DNA of 57,333 nucleotides, from NCBI GenBank assembly GCA_019694155.1, contig JAIBCN010000255.1, forward strand, positions 1 through 57,333, read 5' to 3'. Shown here one piece after another: positions 8,816 to 17,301 of this stretch (position 1 is its first letter; the number at the start of each line of letters is the position of its first letter). The notes under the pieces were generated by a model. The model made no database searches and was not told where the DNA came from. It saw nothing but the letters and a program-made list of their open reading frames with translations. The position numbers and the translations under genes were made by a program. The stretch is from Vicinamibacteria bacterium. GTDB taxonomy: Bacteria > Acidobacteriota > Vicinamibacteria > Fen-336 > JAGNNV01.

Positions 8816-11800
8816 TCAGGAATCCTGGACGGGAGGGCCCTCCACGACCTCGACAGACACCGCGCCCTTCTCCAGGTTCTCGAGCACGCTATTCTTCCAG
8901 ATGTCGCCCTGGGCCGGAGCCCCCGCCTGCGGGGACACTCCCACCGCGCGGTTTCGGCCGGTCTGCTTCGCTCGATAAAGGGCCAGGTCGGCCAGTTCGA
9001 GCACGGTGTCGAGCGGCACGGATGTCGGGTTGTCCGCGTAGAAGGGAAAGGTGGCGAAACCAACCGAGCAGGTGCGGGGAAGCTTCCGCCCGTCGCCAAG
9101 GTCGAAGGGTTCTTTGCCCATCGTGCGCTCGATCCGGTTCGCGATCTCGGTGCGCGGCAAGTCCGGGGCCCCGCGGGCCACGATGAGAAACTCCTCGCCG
9201 CCCCAGCGGAAGATGAGGTCGGACGTGCGAGTGGCGGTTTTCAAACGGGCCGCGGTCTGTCGGAGGACTTCGTCACCCGCAGCGTGACCGTAGGTGTCAT
9301 TCACCTGCTTGAAGTGGTCGAGGTCCACGAGGAACATGTGAAGCGCCGCCGAGCCGGGCCGGCAGGCGAGAGACACTTCGGCCTCGATGATCTCCGCGAA
9401 ATAACGCCGGTTCCGAAGGCCGGTCAGGGGATCGGTGAAGGACGCCTCGCGCAGTTCCGCGGTCTTCTGATCGACGATGGTCTCGAGCTCGCGCTGCCGT
9501 CCGCGCAGCGCGCGCGTCCTCAGGTAGAGGGCGGCGTAGAACAGCCCGCCGAGCATTCCGATGCCGAGGGCGATCGCCCAGGCCTCGCGGTACCACGGCT
9601 TGAGCACGACGAACGAGAAGCCGGCCTCGTCGCCGACGCGGCCGTAGACATCGCGCGTCTCCACGCGGAAGCGGTAGGCGCCGGGGCCGAGGTTCGTGTA
9701 GTCCTTCCGCGTTTCCGGAGTCCATGGGCTCCACTCGACGTCCTGGCCGTCGAGGCGATAGCGGAACCGGTTGCGTGACGGGTCATCGAGGCTCGTGGAG
9801 GCGACCTCGAAGCGCAGGGGCGCCAGGTGCGGCAAGGGAGATTCGAGGGCGTCGATGGGGCCGCCCGCATAGAGCTCGGCGCCGTTGGATCGCACACGTC
9901 TCACCCGCGCGGCCGCCGGGTTCCTTGTGCCGACCTCGCGCGACGGGTCGTATCGAAACGCCCCGTCATCCGTGCCGATCCACACCTCCCGGTCCGAGAC
10001 CTCCAGGAAATCGAGGATGCGGCTCCCCGCGGGAATTCTGAGCAGGGCCGTGCGGCGAAGGGTGGGTGCGCCGGCCAGTCCTTCCTTGACCAGACGCAGG
10101 GGGCGCTTCGCCGAGGCCACCCAGAACCCGCCGTCCCGCGCGTCGCGGATCCGAAACGCCCCGCGCCCCGCTCCCAGCGCTTCGACGAAAACCGGATCGG
10201 GGGCGAGAGTCGAACCCTGAGGCCGCAGCACTGCGTTGGCGGTTCCGATGCGGAGGCCGGTCTTGAGCGAGAGAACTTCGGCGAAGCCCGCGGAAACCCC
10301 CTGCGCCTCGCCGAAGGTCTGCACCTGCGTGAGTTCGATCGCGGAGCCGCGCGTCGCGGGAATGCCCGAGATGAGACGCCCGGTGACCAGGGATATCCAG
10401 AGGCGTCCTTCGTGATCCTCCCCGACGCTCGTCGCTTCGACATCCATCAGCTTCTCGGCTTCGGCGCCCGCGGCGAACAGGGGCGATTCCTCGACCCATT
10501 GCGAGCCGCGCCGATGGAGGGCCACGATGCCGGTCTGCGTCGCCGCCCAGATGCGGGCCGGGTCCTTCGACTTCGCGAAGCCCCGGGCGAGGCCCGAGCG
10601 CACCAGGCGGACGCCGGAGCCGTCGATCTCATAGATGCCCTCCGCGGTGGCGGCGAGCAGACTTCCCGCGGACAGGAGGGCGAACGCCTGTTTCCGCAGA
10701 GAGGAAACGGGCGTGAAGGCGCGGTTCCCGCAGGTGAATCGGAAGACCCCCTGCGAGGTGGCCGCGTAGATCTCTCCCTGGTGGTCGACGAGAGACTCGA
10801 CGAGGCCGGGCAGGCCTTCGCGCGCGCCGTAGTTCTCGATCGGACTCGGGATGAGAAGTTGCGCCACGCCCCCGCTCGTGCCCGCCCAGAGCGAGTCTTC
10901 GGACGCCTGCAGGGTCAGCACCGCGTCGTCGGGCAGGCCACTGTCGCGATCCATCCGGAAGCGCAGCCCTCCCGCGGCGTCGAGCACGAAGAGGCCGTTC
11001 CGCAGGGTGCCGACCGCGATCTGTCCATCCGCGAGCATGCGCACGCTGAGGATCTCGGCGTCGTCGAGGCCGGCGGCCTCGGCCATCGGCCGGGCCTCGC
11101 CGCGCCGCGTGTCCAGCCGGAAGAGACCCCGGTCCTGGGTTCCCACGAGCAGGGAACCATCCGGGCCCTCACTGATGCTGGTGACGAGGACCCCCGTAAA
11201 CCGCTCGCCTCCGGGCACCGGCGCCGCCTGGCCTCCTTCGATGGCCAGGATCCCGGCGGCTGAATCGTGGACGTAGAGGACGGCCCCCGCGAGGGCGGCG
11301 GCGGTGAAGCCGCCCTTGGGAGCAAGGGCTCGAAGATCGCCGTTTCGGAGGATGAAGATCCTCTCCCGCGAACGGAAGTACACGGCGCCGTCCGTCGAGA
11401 CGAGCGTCTGCCACACGTCCGAGAAGTCGTGATCCGTGGAAGCGACGCGCGCATCGAGGGGCTGGTAGATGAGCTGCCCGGTGGGGTCTTCGACCACTTC
11501 CCCGAATGTTCTCGATCCGCCCGCGAACATCCGGCCGTCTCCCGAGACGCCGACGGACAGGGCAACCGCGGAGCGCCCGAGCGGCATGAGGCGCCACGAG
11601 CTGCCGTCATAGGAGAGCAGGCCGTAGTTGTTGGCCATCAGGACGAAGCCGCGGGGGTGTCGGGCGACGTCGAAGATCTGCGGCCCCACGATCGCGTCCG
11701 CCGATTCTTCGATGGTGCGCGGCCGCGTCGCGTTGACGAAAGGCGACCCCGCGCACTTCGGCTCGGCATGGAGCGCGACAGGACTCAGGAGAACGAACAG

Positions 11801-11836
11801 GCCGGCAACCCGGACCCGGGTCGAGAAAAAGGGCAT
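8816..11836 (-). CDS. sensor diguanylate cyclase with periplasmic propeller and Y_Y_Y domain
   Basis: Likely makes cyclic di-GMP in response to a periplasmic signal. From the ATG at 11836 (1006 residues) there is a signal peptide ('GLFVLLSPVALHAEP'), then a long beta-propeller region of two-component-regulator repeats ('ILSVRMLADGQIAVGTLRNG', 'EGPDGSLLVGTQDRGLFRLD'), a Y_Y_Y domain ('NRFRYRLDGQDVEWSPW'), one membrane helix and a short coiled coil ('GRQRELETIVDQKTAEL'). A GGDEF domain follows with 'SFTDPLTGLRNRRYF', an intact active site GGEEF, and RTSD five residues before it, matching the RxxD inhibitory site. The histidine kinase usually found with such sensors is replaced by GGDEF. An upstream in-frame extension overlaps the divergent gene and is rejected. 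Confidence 0.92.
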   Translation of the reverse strand: MPFFSTRVRVAGLFVLLSPVALHAEPKCAGSPFVNATRPRTIEESADAIVGPQIFDVARHPRGFVLMANNYGLLSYDGSSWRLMPLGRSAVALSVGVSGDGRMFAGGSRTFGEVVEDPTGQLIYQPLDARVASTDHDFSDVWQTLVSTDGAVYFRSRERIFILRNGDLRALAPKGGFTAAALAGAVLYVHDSAAGILAIEGGQAAPVPGGERFTGVLVTSISEGPDGSLLVGTQDRGLFRLDTRRGEARPMAEAAGLDDAEILSVRMLADGQIAVGTLRNGLFVLDAAGGLRFRMDRDSGLPDDAVLTLQASEDSLWAGTSGGVAQLLIPSPIENYGAREGLPGLVESLVDHQGEIYAATSQGVFRFTCGNRAFTPVSSLRKQAFALLSAGSLLAATAEGIYEIDGSGVRLVRSGLARGFAKSKDPARIWAATQTGIVALHRRGSQWVEESPLFAAGAEAEKLMDVEATSVGEDHEGRLWISLVTGRLISGIPATRGSAIELTQVQTFGEAQGVSAGFAEVLSLKTGLRIGTANAVLRPQGSTLAPDPVFVEALGAGRGAFRIRDARDGGFWVASAKRPLRLVKEGLAGAPTLRRTALLRIPAGSRILDFLEVSDREVWIGTDDGAFRYDPSREVGTRNPAAARVRRVRSNGAELYAGGPIDALESPLPHLAPLRFEVASTSLDDPSRNRFRYRLDGQDVEWSPWTPETRKDYTNLGPGAYRFRVETRDVYGRVGDEAGFSFVVLKPWYREAWAIALGIGMLGGLFYAALYLRTRALRGRQRELETIVDQKTAELREASFTDPLTGLRNRRYFAEIIEAEVSLACRPGSAALHMFLVDLDHFKQVNDTYGHAAGDEVLRQTAARLKTATRTSDLIFRWGGEEFLIVARGAPDLPRTEIANRIERTMGKEPFDLGDGRKLPRTCSVGFATFPFYADNPTSVPLDTVLELADLALYRAKQTGRNRAVGVSPQAGAPAQGDIWKNSVLENLEKGAVSVEVVEGPPVQDS

Positions 11837-11885
11837 CGAGATCTTTACGAGGGAAACGGCGAGTTTAGATGCTTTGGGAGGCGGG

Positions 11886-12593
11886 ATGGCGACTCTTGCG
11901 AGAATGGCTTCGATGATTGAAACGGTCTTCCTCGACGCGGGCGGGGTTCTGATCCATCCCAATTTCGACCGGGTGGCCGCGGCCCTGGGGAATCACGGCG
12001 TCGCGACGACGGGGGAGTCCCTGAGGGAGGTCGAACCCCTCGCCAAGCGCGACCTCGAGGATCCCTCCTTCGTCCGGACTTCCGACGACGAGAGCCGGGG
12101 GCTCGCGTACTTCGCGACCGTCCTGCGCCGGGCCGGGATCGACATTGACGATCGCGTGCGGGAAGCGCTCGGCGAACTGCGCGCCTATCACGCGGCGCAC
12201 AACCTGTGGGAGACCGCCGATGCGGGGCTTGTTCCGTTCCTCCTGCGCCTGAGGGCGAGGGGTCTGAGGCGCGTGGTGGTGTCGAACGCGAACGGGACTC
12301 TCCACGCCCACTTCGACCGCCTGGGTCTCACTCCCTACTTCGACGCGGTGTTCGACTCGCACGTCGAGAAGGTCGAAAAGCCCGATCCGCGGTTCTTCGA
12401 AATCGCTCTCGCCAGAAGCGGTTCCAGAAAGGAGACGACCGTCCATGTCGGCGATTTCTACGAGATCGACGTGGTAGGCGCGCGCCGCGCGGGCCTTGGC
12501 GCCATCCTTCTCGATCCCGCCGGCGTGAATGCGGATCGCGACTGCGAGAGGGTGCGCACTCTCGACGAACTCGCTTCCTTCCTGGGCGCCTAG
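11886..12593 (+). CDS. HAD-superfamily hydrolase
   Basis: A 235-residue cytoplasmic HAD-IA type hydrolase. Motif I is 'TVFLDAGGVLI': the nucleophile Asp is present, but the usual second Asp (DxD) is Gly, as in dehalogenase-like branches with DxY. Motif II is 'RVVVSNANGTL', the conserved Lys lies in 'VEKVEKPDPRFFEIAL', and motif IV is 'TVHVGDFYEIDVVGARRAG'. I chose the ATG at 11886 because GGGAGG lies four bases upstream; ATGs at 11904 and 11913 are alternatives. The substrate is unknown. Its promoter shares the 49-bp gap with the divergent cyclase gene. Confidence 0.88.
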   Translation: MATLARMASMIETVFLDAGGVLIHPNFDRVAAALGNHGVATTGESLREVEPLAKRDLEDPSFVRTSDDESRGLAYFATVLRRAGIDIDDRVREALGELRAYHAAHNLWETADAGLVPFLLRLRARGLRRVVVSNANGTLHAHFDRLGLTPYFDAVFDSHVEKVEKPDPRFFEIALARSGSRKETTVHVGDFYEIDVVGARRAGLGAILLDPAGVNADRDCERVRTLDELASFLGA

Positions 12594-12611
12594 CGCAGGG
12601 CCCTTCAGGGG

Positions 12612-12896
12612 TCAGGCGGGAGACAGGGTCCGGGCCTTCGCGGCCTTGAGGCGCTCTTTCAGCCCGTTCTCGGCGCTGCCCCGGATCTTGCCGATGATGG
12701 CGGCGCCGATCAGGCCGCCGGGCGCCTCGATCCGCACCGCCCCGAAGGCGGCCACGTCGGCCTTCTCGTCGGCGGCAAGCTGTTTCGTGTCACCTCTCCC
12801 GCATCGAGAGCCGCCATCTGCGAGTCGGTCCGGAGCCCCGTCTTCTTGAGGAAGACGTTCAGGGGCCCAGGCCAGAGTCACTCGGCCCGCTCGCAT
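12612..12896 (-). pseudogene. remnant of a small secreted-protein gene, two frameshifts
   Basis: Reading the minus strand from ATG 12896, the coding signal changes frame twice. First comes 'MRAGRVTLAWAP'. One frame over there is 'LNVFLKKTGLRTDSQMAALD' continuing into 'AGEVT'. Back in the first frame comes 'KQLAADEKADVAAFGAVRIE'. Together these recall a conserved secreted family in which a 'FLKK...AALDAGEV...' segment is followed by '...EVAVFGAVRI...', here with the middle out of frame and the C-terminal part probably lost. It sits 10 bp after the MFS gene on the same strand. A sequencing error could mimic this, so decay is an inference. Confidence 0.45.
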
Positions 12897-12906
12897 GGCC
12901 GTGACT

Positions 12907-14145
12907 CTATGAAGCGCCGCCAAGCGCGCCGCGCCCCCGTGCGTCCCGCGTCACGCGCAGACTCAGTCCGAAGAGGGCGAGCGATACGAGCGCGCTCACG
13001 TAGCCCATGACCGCGTATCCCACGGCTGAGAACACGAGGCCCGACAAGGCGCTGCCCGTGCCCGCGAGGGTGGTGAGCACGAAATCATTGACGCTCTGGA
13101 TCCGCGCCCGCTCGGCCTGGGACAGGCAGTCCGAGAGCAGGGTCGAGCCGCCCACGTAGCAGAAGTTCCACCCGAGCCCGAGCAGAAAGAGAGAGACCGC
13201 CAGGGGCGCCACCGCGGTGGACAGGGTCGCGGTGAGGCAGGAGACCACGAGCACCGCCGAACCGGCGCCGATGAGCGGTCCGCGCCCGAAGCGATCCGCA
13301 AAGCGGCCGGAGACCACGGAGAAGGCGTACATGCCGAAGACGTGCGAAGACATCACCGCCGCGATGCTCGAAAGTTCGTGATGGTGATGCGACATGTGCA
13401 GAGACGTGATCACCATCAGCATGACCATGACGACCTGCGCGATGGCCATGGTGAGTCCGGCGATGCGCACGCCGGGATCGCGGAGGATCTCGGCCACACT
13501 GCGACGGGCGGGCTCGTCGGCCGCGGACGCCTTGTGCACCTCTCTCGCGAGATCGCGAGGGTCCGGCCAGAGGAGGACGACCACCAGCAGGGCGCCGAGC
13601 GAGAAGAAGCCGGCGCTCGCCGCATAGGGCCCGGCGAGAGGCGGGCCGCCCAGCGATGTCGCGAAGGCGGACATGGGCGCCACCAGGGAGGGCCCGAGGA
13701 CGGCGCCTACGGTGCCGCCAAGCACCACCGTCGAGATGGCCCGGCCACGCTCCTCGATGCGGTGCACCTCGCCCGCCATGAAGCGCGCGAGCTGGAGAGC
13801 CGAATTCGCGGCGCCCATCAGCGCGAGCCCGAGGATGAAGCCGCGAAACGAGTGCCGGACCACGAAGAACGAGGCGAGGCTCGCGCCGAGAACTCCCACG
13901 AGCAGCCCGAGAGACAGGGTTCGCCGCCTCCCGATGGGATCCATCAGGCGTCCCCAGACGAGGGTCGCGAGCGCTCCCCCGGCCCAGTAGAAGGCGGTCG
14001 GCACCCCCGCGAATGAGGGCCGGCCCGAAAGCTGCGCGCCCACGATGGGGGTCACCGTGGAGGCCACGAGAAACCCGGCCGAGCCCATGGCCTGCGCTCC
14101 GAAGAGCGTCCACTTCAGTTTTCGCGCCGCCGCGGAGGTGGGCAT
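12907..14145 (-). CDS. MFS transporter
   Basis: A 412-residue major-facilitator protein with about 12 membrane helices. Seen are the MFS motif-A-like loop 'WGRLMDPIGRRRTLSLGLLV', 'LARFMAGEVHRIEERGRAIS', a mid-protein cytoplasmic loop, and the second-half equivalent 'VVSGRFADRFGRGPLIG'. A His-rich stretch, 'SLHMSHHHHELSSIAAV', occurs in a subgroup of uncharacterised MFS proteins and may bind a metal. The ATG at 14145 overlaps the ygfZ stop by one base (TGATG), so translation is coupled. The substrate is unknown. Confidence 0.85.
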   Translation of the reverse strand: MPTSAAARKLKWTLFGAQAMGSAGFLVASTVTPIVGAQLSGRPSFAGVPTAFYWAGGALATLVWGRLMDPIGRRRTLSLGLLVGVLGASLASFFVVRHSFRGFILGLALMGAANSALQLARFMAGEVHRIEERGRAISTVVLGGTVGAVLGPSLVAPMSAFATSLGGPPLAGPYAASAGFFSLGALLVVVLLWPDPRDLAREVHKASAADEPARRSVAEILRDPGVRIAGLTMAIAQVVMVMLMVITSLHMSHHHHELSSIAAVMSSHVFGMYAFSVVSGRFADRFGRGPLIGAGSAVLVVSCLTATLSTAVAPLAVSLFLLGLGWNFCYVGGSTLLSDCLSQAERARIQSVNDFVLTTLAGTGSALSGLVFSAVGYAVMGYVSALVSLALFGLSLRVTRDARGRGALGGAS

Positions 14146-15134
14146 CAGAACCGGAAGGGCAGGGTGACGACCTCGGCCCGCGCGCCGTCGATGTCCAGGA
14201 GGGCGCCCGCATCCGAGTTCGAACGGTGCACGTACCCCATGGCGATCGCGCCGAATTCCGGGGACACGCCCGCGCTCGTCACCTGTCCCACGACCTTCCC
14301 GTCGGCCTTGATCTCCTCGGAGGCGCTCACCGCCTTCGAGCACTTCAGGCCCACGAGCCGCTTGTTCACGTTGCCGCCGCGCCCCTCGAGGCGCGCCACG
14401 ACCTCCTGGCCGAGGTAGCACCCCTTCGTAGACGAGTGATACACCTTGAGCTGGCCCGTTTCGTGGAGGAGGTTCTCCTCCCGGACGTCGATGCCGTGCC
14501 AGGGGATGCCCTCTTCGACGCGCAGGGTTTCGATGGCGGCCGGGGCGATGGACTCACCGAGAAGCGAACGGAGCTTTTCTTCGAGGGCCAGCACCGCGGC
14601 GGGGGCGGCGTGAAGGGTGAAGCCTCGCGCCGGCAGATCGCGCCCGCGGCTGACCCTGACCGGGTGAGCGGAGAAGGAATCGGTGGTGAACTTCTCGATC
14701 CCGGTCGGGATGCGGGTGAGGCCGAGGGCGATCAGGGCCTCGGGGGCCTTGCTTCCGAAGAGGCCGAATATCGCCGCGTCAACCTTCTCGAAACGCACCG
14801 GCGCCCCGACTTTGTAATGGAGGAAGGTGTCGACCACGGCGTCGCGCACCTCGACGGGCAGTTCGCAGACGAGGGCATCGCCTTCCGCCATCACCCTCAT
14901 CCACGCCACCTGCTGGCCCTTCAGGTTCATAAGGGCGGCGAGGCAGCTCTGCCCGGTCGCGAGGCCGCTGATGTCGTTCGAAAGCAGGTTGTGGAGGAAC
15001 TTCACGCGCTGCGGCCCGGTGACCCGGATGAGTCCCAGGCGGTCGAGCCGGATCCAGCCGGCCCCGTCGCGGACCTTGGTGACGATGTCTTCGATTCTCA
15101 ACGCGGCGAGTTTACCGGGCGGCTCCGATATCAT
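14145..15134 (-). CDS. ygfZ: YgfZ/GcvT-domain folate-binding protein (Fe-S cluster maintenance)
   Basis: YgfZ-type proteins use a tetrahydrofolate fold to support Fe-S enzymes such as MiaB. The diagnostic motif K-G-C-Y-x-G-Q-E is seen as 'STKGCYLGQEVVARLEGRGG', with upstream 'GPQRVKFLHNLLSNDISGL' and 'ETLRVEEGIPWHGIDV'. The protein is 329 residues from ATG 15134; a GTG at 15149 and a TTG further in are alternatives. It shares a short divergent promoter region with a CDGSH Fe-S protein, which fits a common Fe-S theme. It is translationally coupled to the MFS gene downstream. Confidence 0.92.
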   Translation of the reverse strand: MISEPPGKLAALRIEDIVTKVRDGAGWIRLDRLGLIRVTGPQRVKFLHNLLSNDISGLATGQSCLAALMNLKGQQVAWMRVMAEGDALVCELPVEVRDAVVDTFLHYKVGAPVRFEKVDAAIFGLFGSKAPEALIALGLTRIPTGIEKFTTDSFSAHPVRVSRGRDLPARGFTLHAAPAAVLALEEKLRSLLGESIAPAAIETLRVEEGIPWHGIDVREENLLHETGQLKVYHSSTKGCYLGQEVVARLEGRGGNVNKRLVGLKCSKAVSASEEIKADGKVVGQVTSAGVSPEFGAIAMGYVHRSNSDAGALLDIDGARAEVVTLPFRF

Positions 15135-15169
15135 CGCGGGCTCCCGCACCCATCACAGCAAGGACACCC

Positions 15170-15403
15170 ATGGCCGCCACCAAGATCATCGTCAAGAACA
15201 ACGGTTCCATCCGCGTCGAAGGCGACTTCGAAATCGTCGACGAGACGGGCAAGTCGTTCGATCTAGCGGGCCGCGAGGCCATCGGCCTTTGTCGCTGCGG
15301 ACAGTCCGCGAACAAGCCCTTCTGCGACGGGTCGCACGCCCGGTGCGGTTTCGCATCCCTGATCGAAGCCCGCGCCCTGCCTCCGATGAAGCCGAAGGTC
15401 TAG
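15170..15403 (+). CDS. CDGSH iron-sulfur domain protein
   Basis: A 77-residue protein consisting almost wholly of one CDGSH domain. 'CRCGQSANKPFCDGSH' supplies the three Cys and one His that hold a labile [2Fe-2S] cluster. Such single-domain bacterial proteins are thought to act in electron or cluster transfer. AAGGA lies six bases before the ATG. It is divergent from ygfZ, a 35-bp gap that must hold both promoters. Confidence 0.92.
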   Translation: MAATKIIVKNNGSIRVEGDFEIVDETGKSFDLAGREAIGLCRCGQSANKPFCDGSHARCGFASLIEARALPPMKPKV

Positions 15404-15422
15404 AGGCCGCGAAGCGTTCCCG

Positions 15423-15977
15423 TCACTCCTCGATGTAGGCGTCCATGGCCTCGAGGAGCGCGGGCGGATTGACAGCCACGAGGATTCTCGAGCGCGCGGT
15501 GGGCGGCGCGAAGCCTTCGCGCACCGCCTGTTCCACCATGCCCAGAAGCGCGTCGAAGTAGCCCGCCACGTTAAGAAGCCCCACCGGCTTTCCGTGAAGG
15601 CCGATCTGGTTCCAGGTCAGGATCTCGAAGAGTTCGTCGAAGGTCCCAAAACCCCCGGGCAGCGCGATGAAACCGTCCGCGAGGTCGGCCATCGTCTGCT
15701 TGCGCTCGTGCATGGTCTCGACCACGCGCAGCTCGACCTCGTGATACGCCCGCTCCTTCGTATTGAGGTGACTCGGGATGACCCCGATCACTCTCCCGCC
15801 CGCCGCCCTGGCCGCCCGCGCGGTCTCTCCCATGAGCCCGACCCCGCCGCCGCCGTAGACGAGAGTGCGTCCGCTGGCGGCCAGAAGCGCACCCAGTTCC
15901 CGGGCGGCGAGGGAGTACTCAACCTTGCGCCCGGGATGCGAACCGCAGTAGACGCAGATCGATTTCAGGATGGGCAA
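15423..15977 (-). CDS. LOG-family Rossmann protein (cytokinin-activating type / TIGR00730)
   Basis: About 184 residues. 'SICVYCGSHPGRKVEYS' at the start, 'LVYGGGGVGLMGETARAA' and the diagnostic 'LPGGFGTFDELFEILTWNQ' (PGGxGTxxE) identify a LOG phosphoribohydrolase, which cleaves nucleoside 5'-monophosphates to free base and ribose phosphate. The start is uncertain. Upstream in-frame sequence runs into the tRNA-Ala gene, so translation must begin after it, at TTG 15977 or at CTG 15968 (the latter giving the family's usual '[M]KSICVYCGS'). No Shine-Dalgarno sequence is visible; the message is probably released by tRNA 3' processing. Confidence 0.88.
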   Translation of the reverse strand: MPILKSICVYCGSHPGRKVEYSLAARELGALLAASGRTLVYGGGGVGLMGETARAARAAGGRVIGVIPSHLNTKERAYHEVELRVVETMHERKQTMADLADGFIALPGGFGTFDELFEILTWNQIGLHGKPVGLLNVAGYFDALLGMVEQAVREGFAPPTARSRILVAVNPPALLEAMDAYIEE

Positions 15978-15991
15978 TGAAGGGGGGAGGA

Positions 15992-16067
<76 letters not shown>

Positions 16068-16155
16068 ACGTCGTTCCGAGGGAGGCGAACGATACCAGAA
16101 TCGCCGGTTCGAGAGCACCTCGTCCTCGGGGAGGCCGCTCGCCTATCGTTCGGCC

Positions 16156-16545
16156 ATGATTCCGCGTGAGGAAGTCCGAACCTGGGCGTACGCCCTGCCC
16201 GGCGGCTGGACGGTGCTGGCCGGCAAGACCGACGAGGACAACGAGGCCCTGAGCCTGCGGGTCGCTCGCCCGAATGACTACTGGTTCCACGTTCACGGTG
16301 TGCCCGGATCGCACGTGGTGCTTCAGGGGCCGGAGGGAGAGGAGCCGGAGCGCGAGACCCTGAAGCTGGCGGCCGCGATCGCCGCGTATCACAGCAAGGC
16401 CCGGAACGCCGGAGTGGTGCCCGTCTCGTGCACCCGGGCGCAGAACGTGAGCAAGCCGCGTGGGGCGAAGGTGGGCACGGTTCAGATCCGCAGGGAAACG
16501 ACTCTCAAGGTGCGGCCGGGGCTGCCCGCGGCCGCGCCTGGCTAG
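16156..16545 (+). CDS. stand-alone NFACT-R (DUF814) RNA-binding protein
   Basis: 129 residues comprising just the C-terminal RNA-binding domain of RqcH/Fbp-type NFACT proteins. The motif 'DYWFHVHGVPGSHVVLQGPE' (D-x-W-FH...PGSHV) is clear. It continues with 'AAIAAYHSKARNAGVVPVSC' and 'VSKPRGAKVGTVQIRRET'. No NFACT-N or helix-hairpin-helix domain is present, so on its own it is not a full ribosome-quality-control factor. The ATG at 16156 is the first sensible start after tRNA-Ala on the other strand. Its stop overlaps the convergent mtfA stop by 4 bp. Confidence 0.88.
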   Translation: MIPREEVRTWAYALPGGWTVLAGKTDEDNEALSLRVARPNDYWFHVHGVPGSHVVLQGPEGEEPERETLKLAAAIAAYHSKARNAGVVPVSCTRAQNVSKPRGAKVGTVQIRRETTLKVRPGLPAAAPG

Positions 16546-17285
16546 TTCCGCGGCCGCTGGTTGAAGTACAGATCCAGGAGCTGGTGCAGGTCGGGATGGG
16601 CGTCGGCCAGGGCGCTCGAGAGTTCGAAGAAGCCCTCCACCGCCACCGCCCACAACTCAGCCGGTGATTCGAGGCCGTAAGGATCGAGCGGAGACTGCTC
16701 CAGCGCGAGTGCGGCTCTCGTCTTCTCGAGCGCCCGGCCCATGAGGTCGGCGAACTTGCCGGTGATGTTCGACGGAAGCCCGCCATCCCCGGAAGGCCCG
16801 ACGCTCGAGGCGGTATCCCGGTCGAGGACATGGGCGAACTCGTGATAGCCGACGTGGTAGCCGTCGTGCGGATCCTCGAAGCTGTCTTCCAGGGACGGAA
16901 GGGAGAGGATGACCGTGCCCCACGGGTGCGCCTCACCGGAGAGCTCCGCGGTGGCGCCGCCATCTTCGTCCGCGATCTGGAAGTCGCGATCGAAGTCGTC
17001 GGGGTAGAGCAGCACCTCGGAGACGTCGGTCCAACGGAATCCGGGCCATCCCGCCGAGAGCGTGCACGCCGAGGCTGCGACGAGTAGTCTGTCTTCCCGC
17101 TCGAGGGCCCCGCTGAAGCCCACGCCCGTGATCCGCCGGCCGGCGAGAAAGTGCGCCACCTGATCTTCGAACTCGGCTTTGATGGCCGGGGTCATCTCCG
17201 AATACGGGACCGACCATTCGAGCAGGAACTTCCGGTCGGTTTCCGAGAGCGGCGTCACCACGGCCTTGGACTTGAAGAGTCCCAC
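16542..17285 (-). CDS. mtfA: MtfA-family zinc metallopeptidase
   Basis: A 247-residue protein with the metallopeptidase motif HEFAH in 'YHVGYHEFAHVLDRDTAS' and a downstream glutamate region 'SPAELWAVAVEGFFE', as in E. coli MtfA, which binds the Mlc repressor and is an aminopeptidase. The conserved N-terminal 'AEFEDQVAHFLAGRRITGVG' is also present. It begins 16 bp after the membrane-fusion gene of the TetR-ABC operon on the same strand, so it could be its last gene. Confidence 0.9.
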   Translation of the reverse strand: MGLFKSKAVVTPLSETDRKFLLEWSVPYSEMTPAIKAEFEDQVAHFLAGRRITGVGFSGALEREDRLLVAASACTLSAGWPGFRWTDVSEVLLYPDDFDRDFQIADEDGGATAELSGEAHPWGTVILSLPSLEDSFEDPHDGYHVGYHEFAHVLDRDTASSVGPSGDGGLPSNITGKFADLMGRALEKTRAALALEQSPLDPYGLESPAELWAVAVEGFFELSSALADAHPDLHQLLDLYFNQRPRN

Positions 17286-17301
17286 GCGCCGAACTTACCT
17301 T

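Noticed and set aside
11837..11962. Longer N-terminus for the diguanylate cyclase
   Set aside because: It would bury the signal peptide and overlap the start of the divergent HAD gene.
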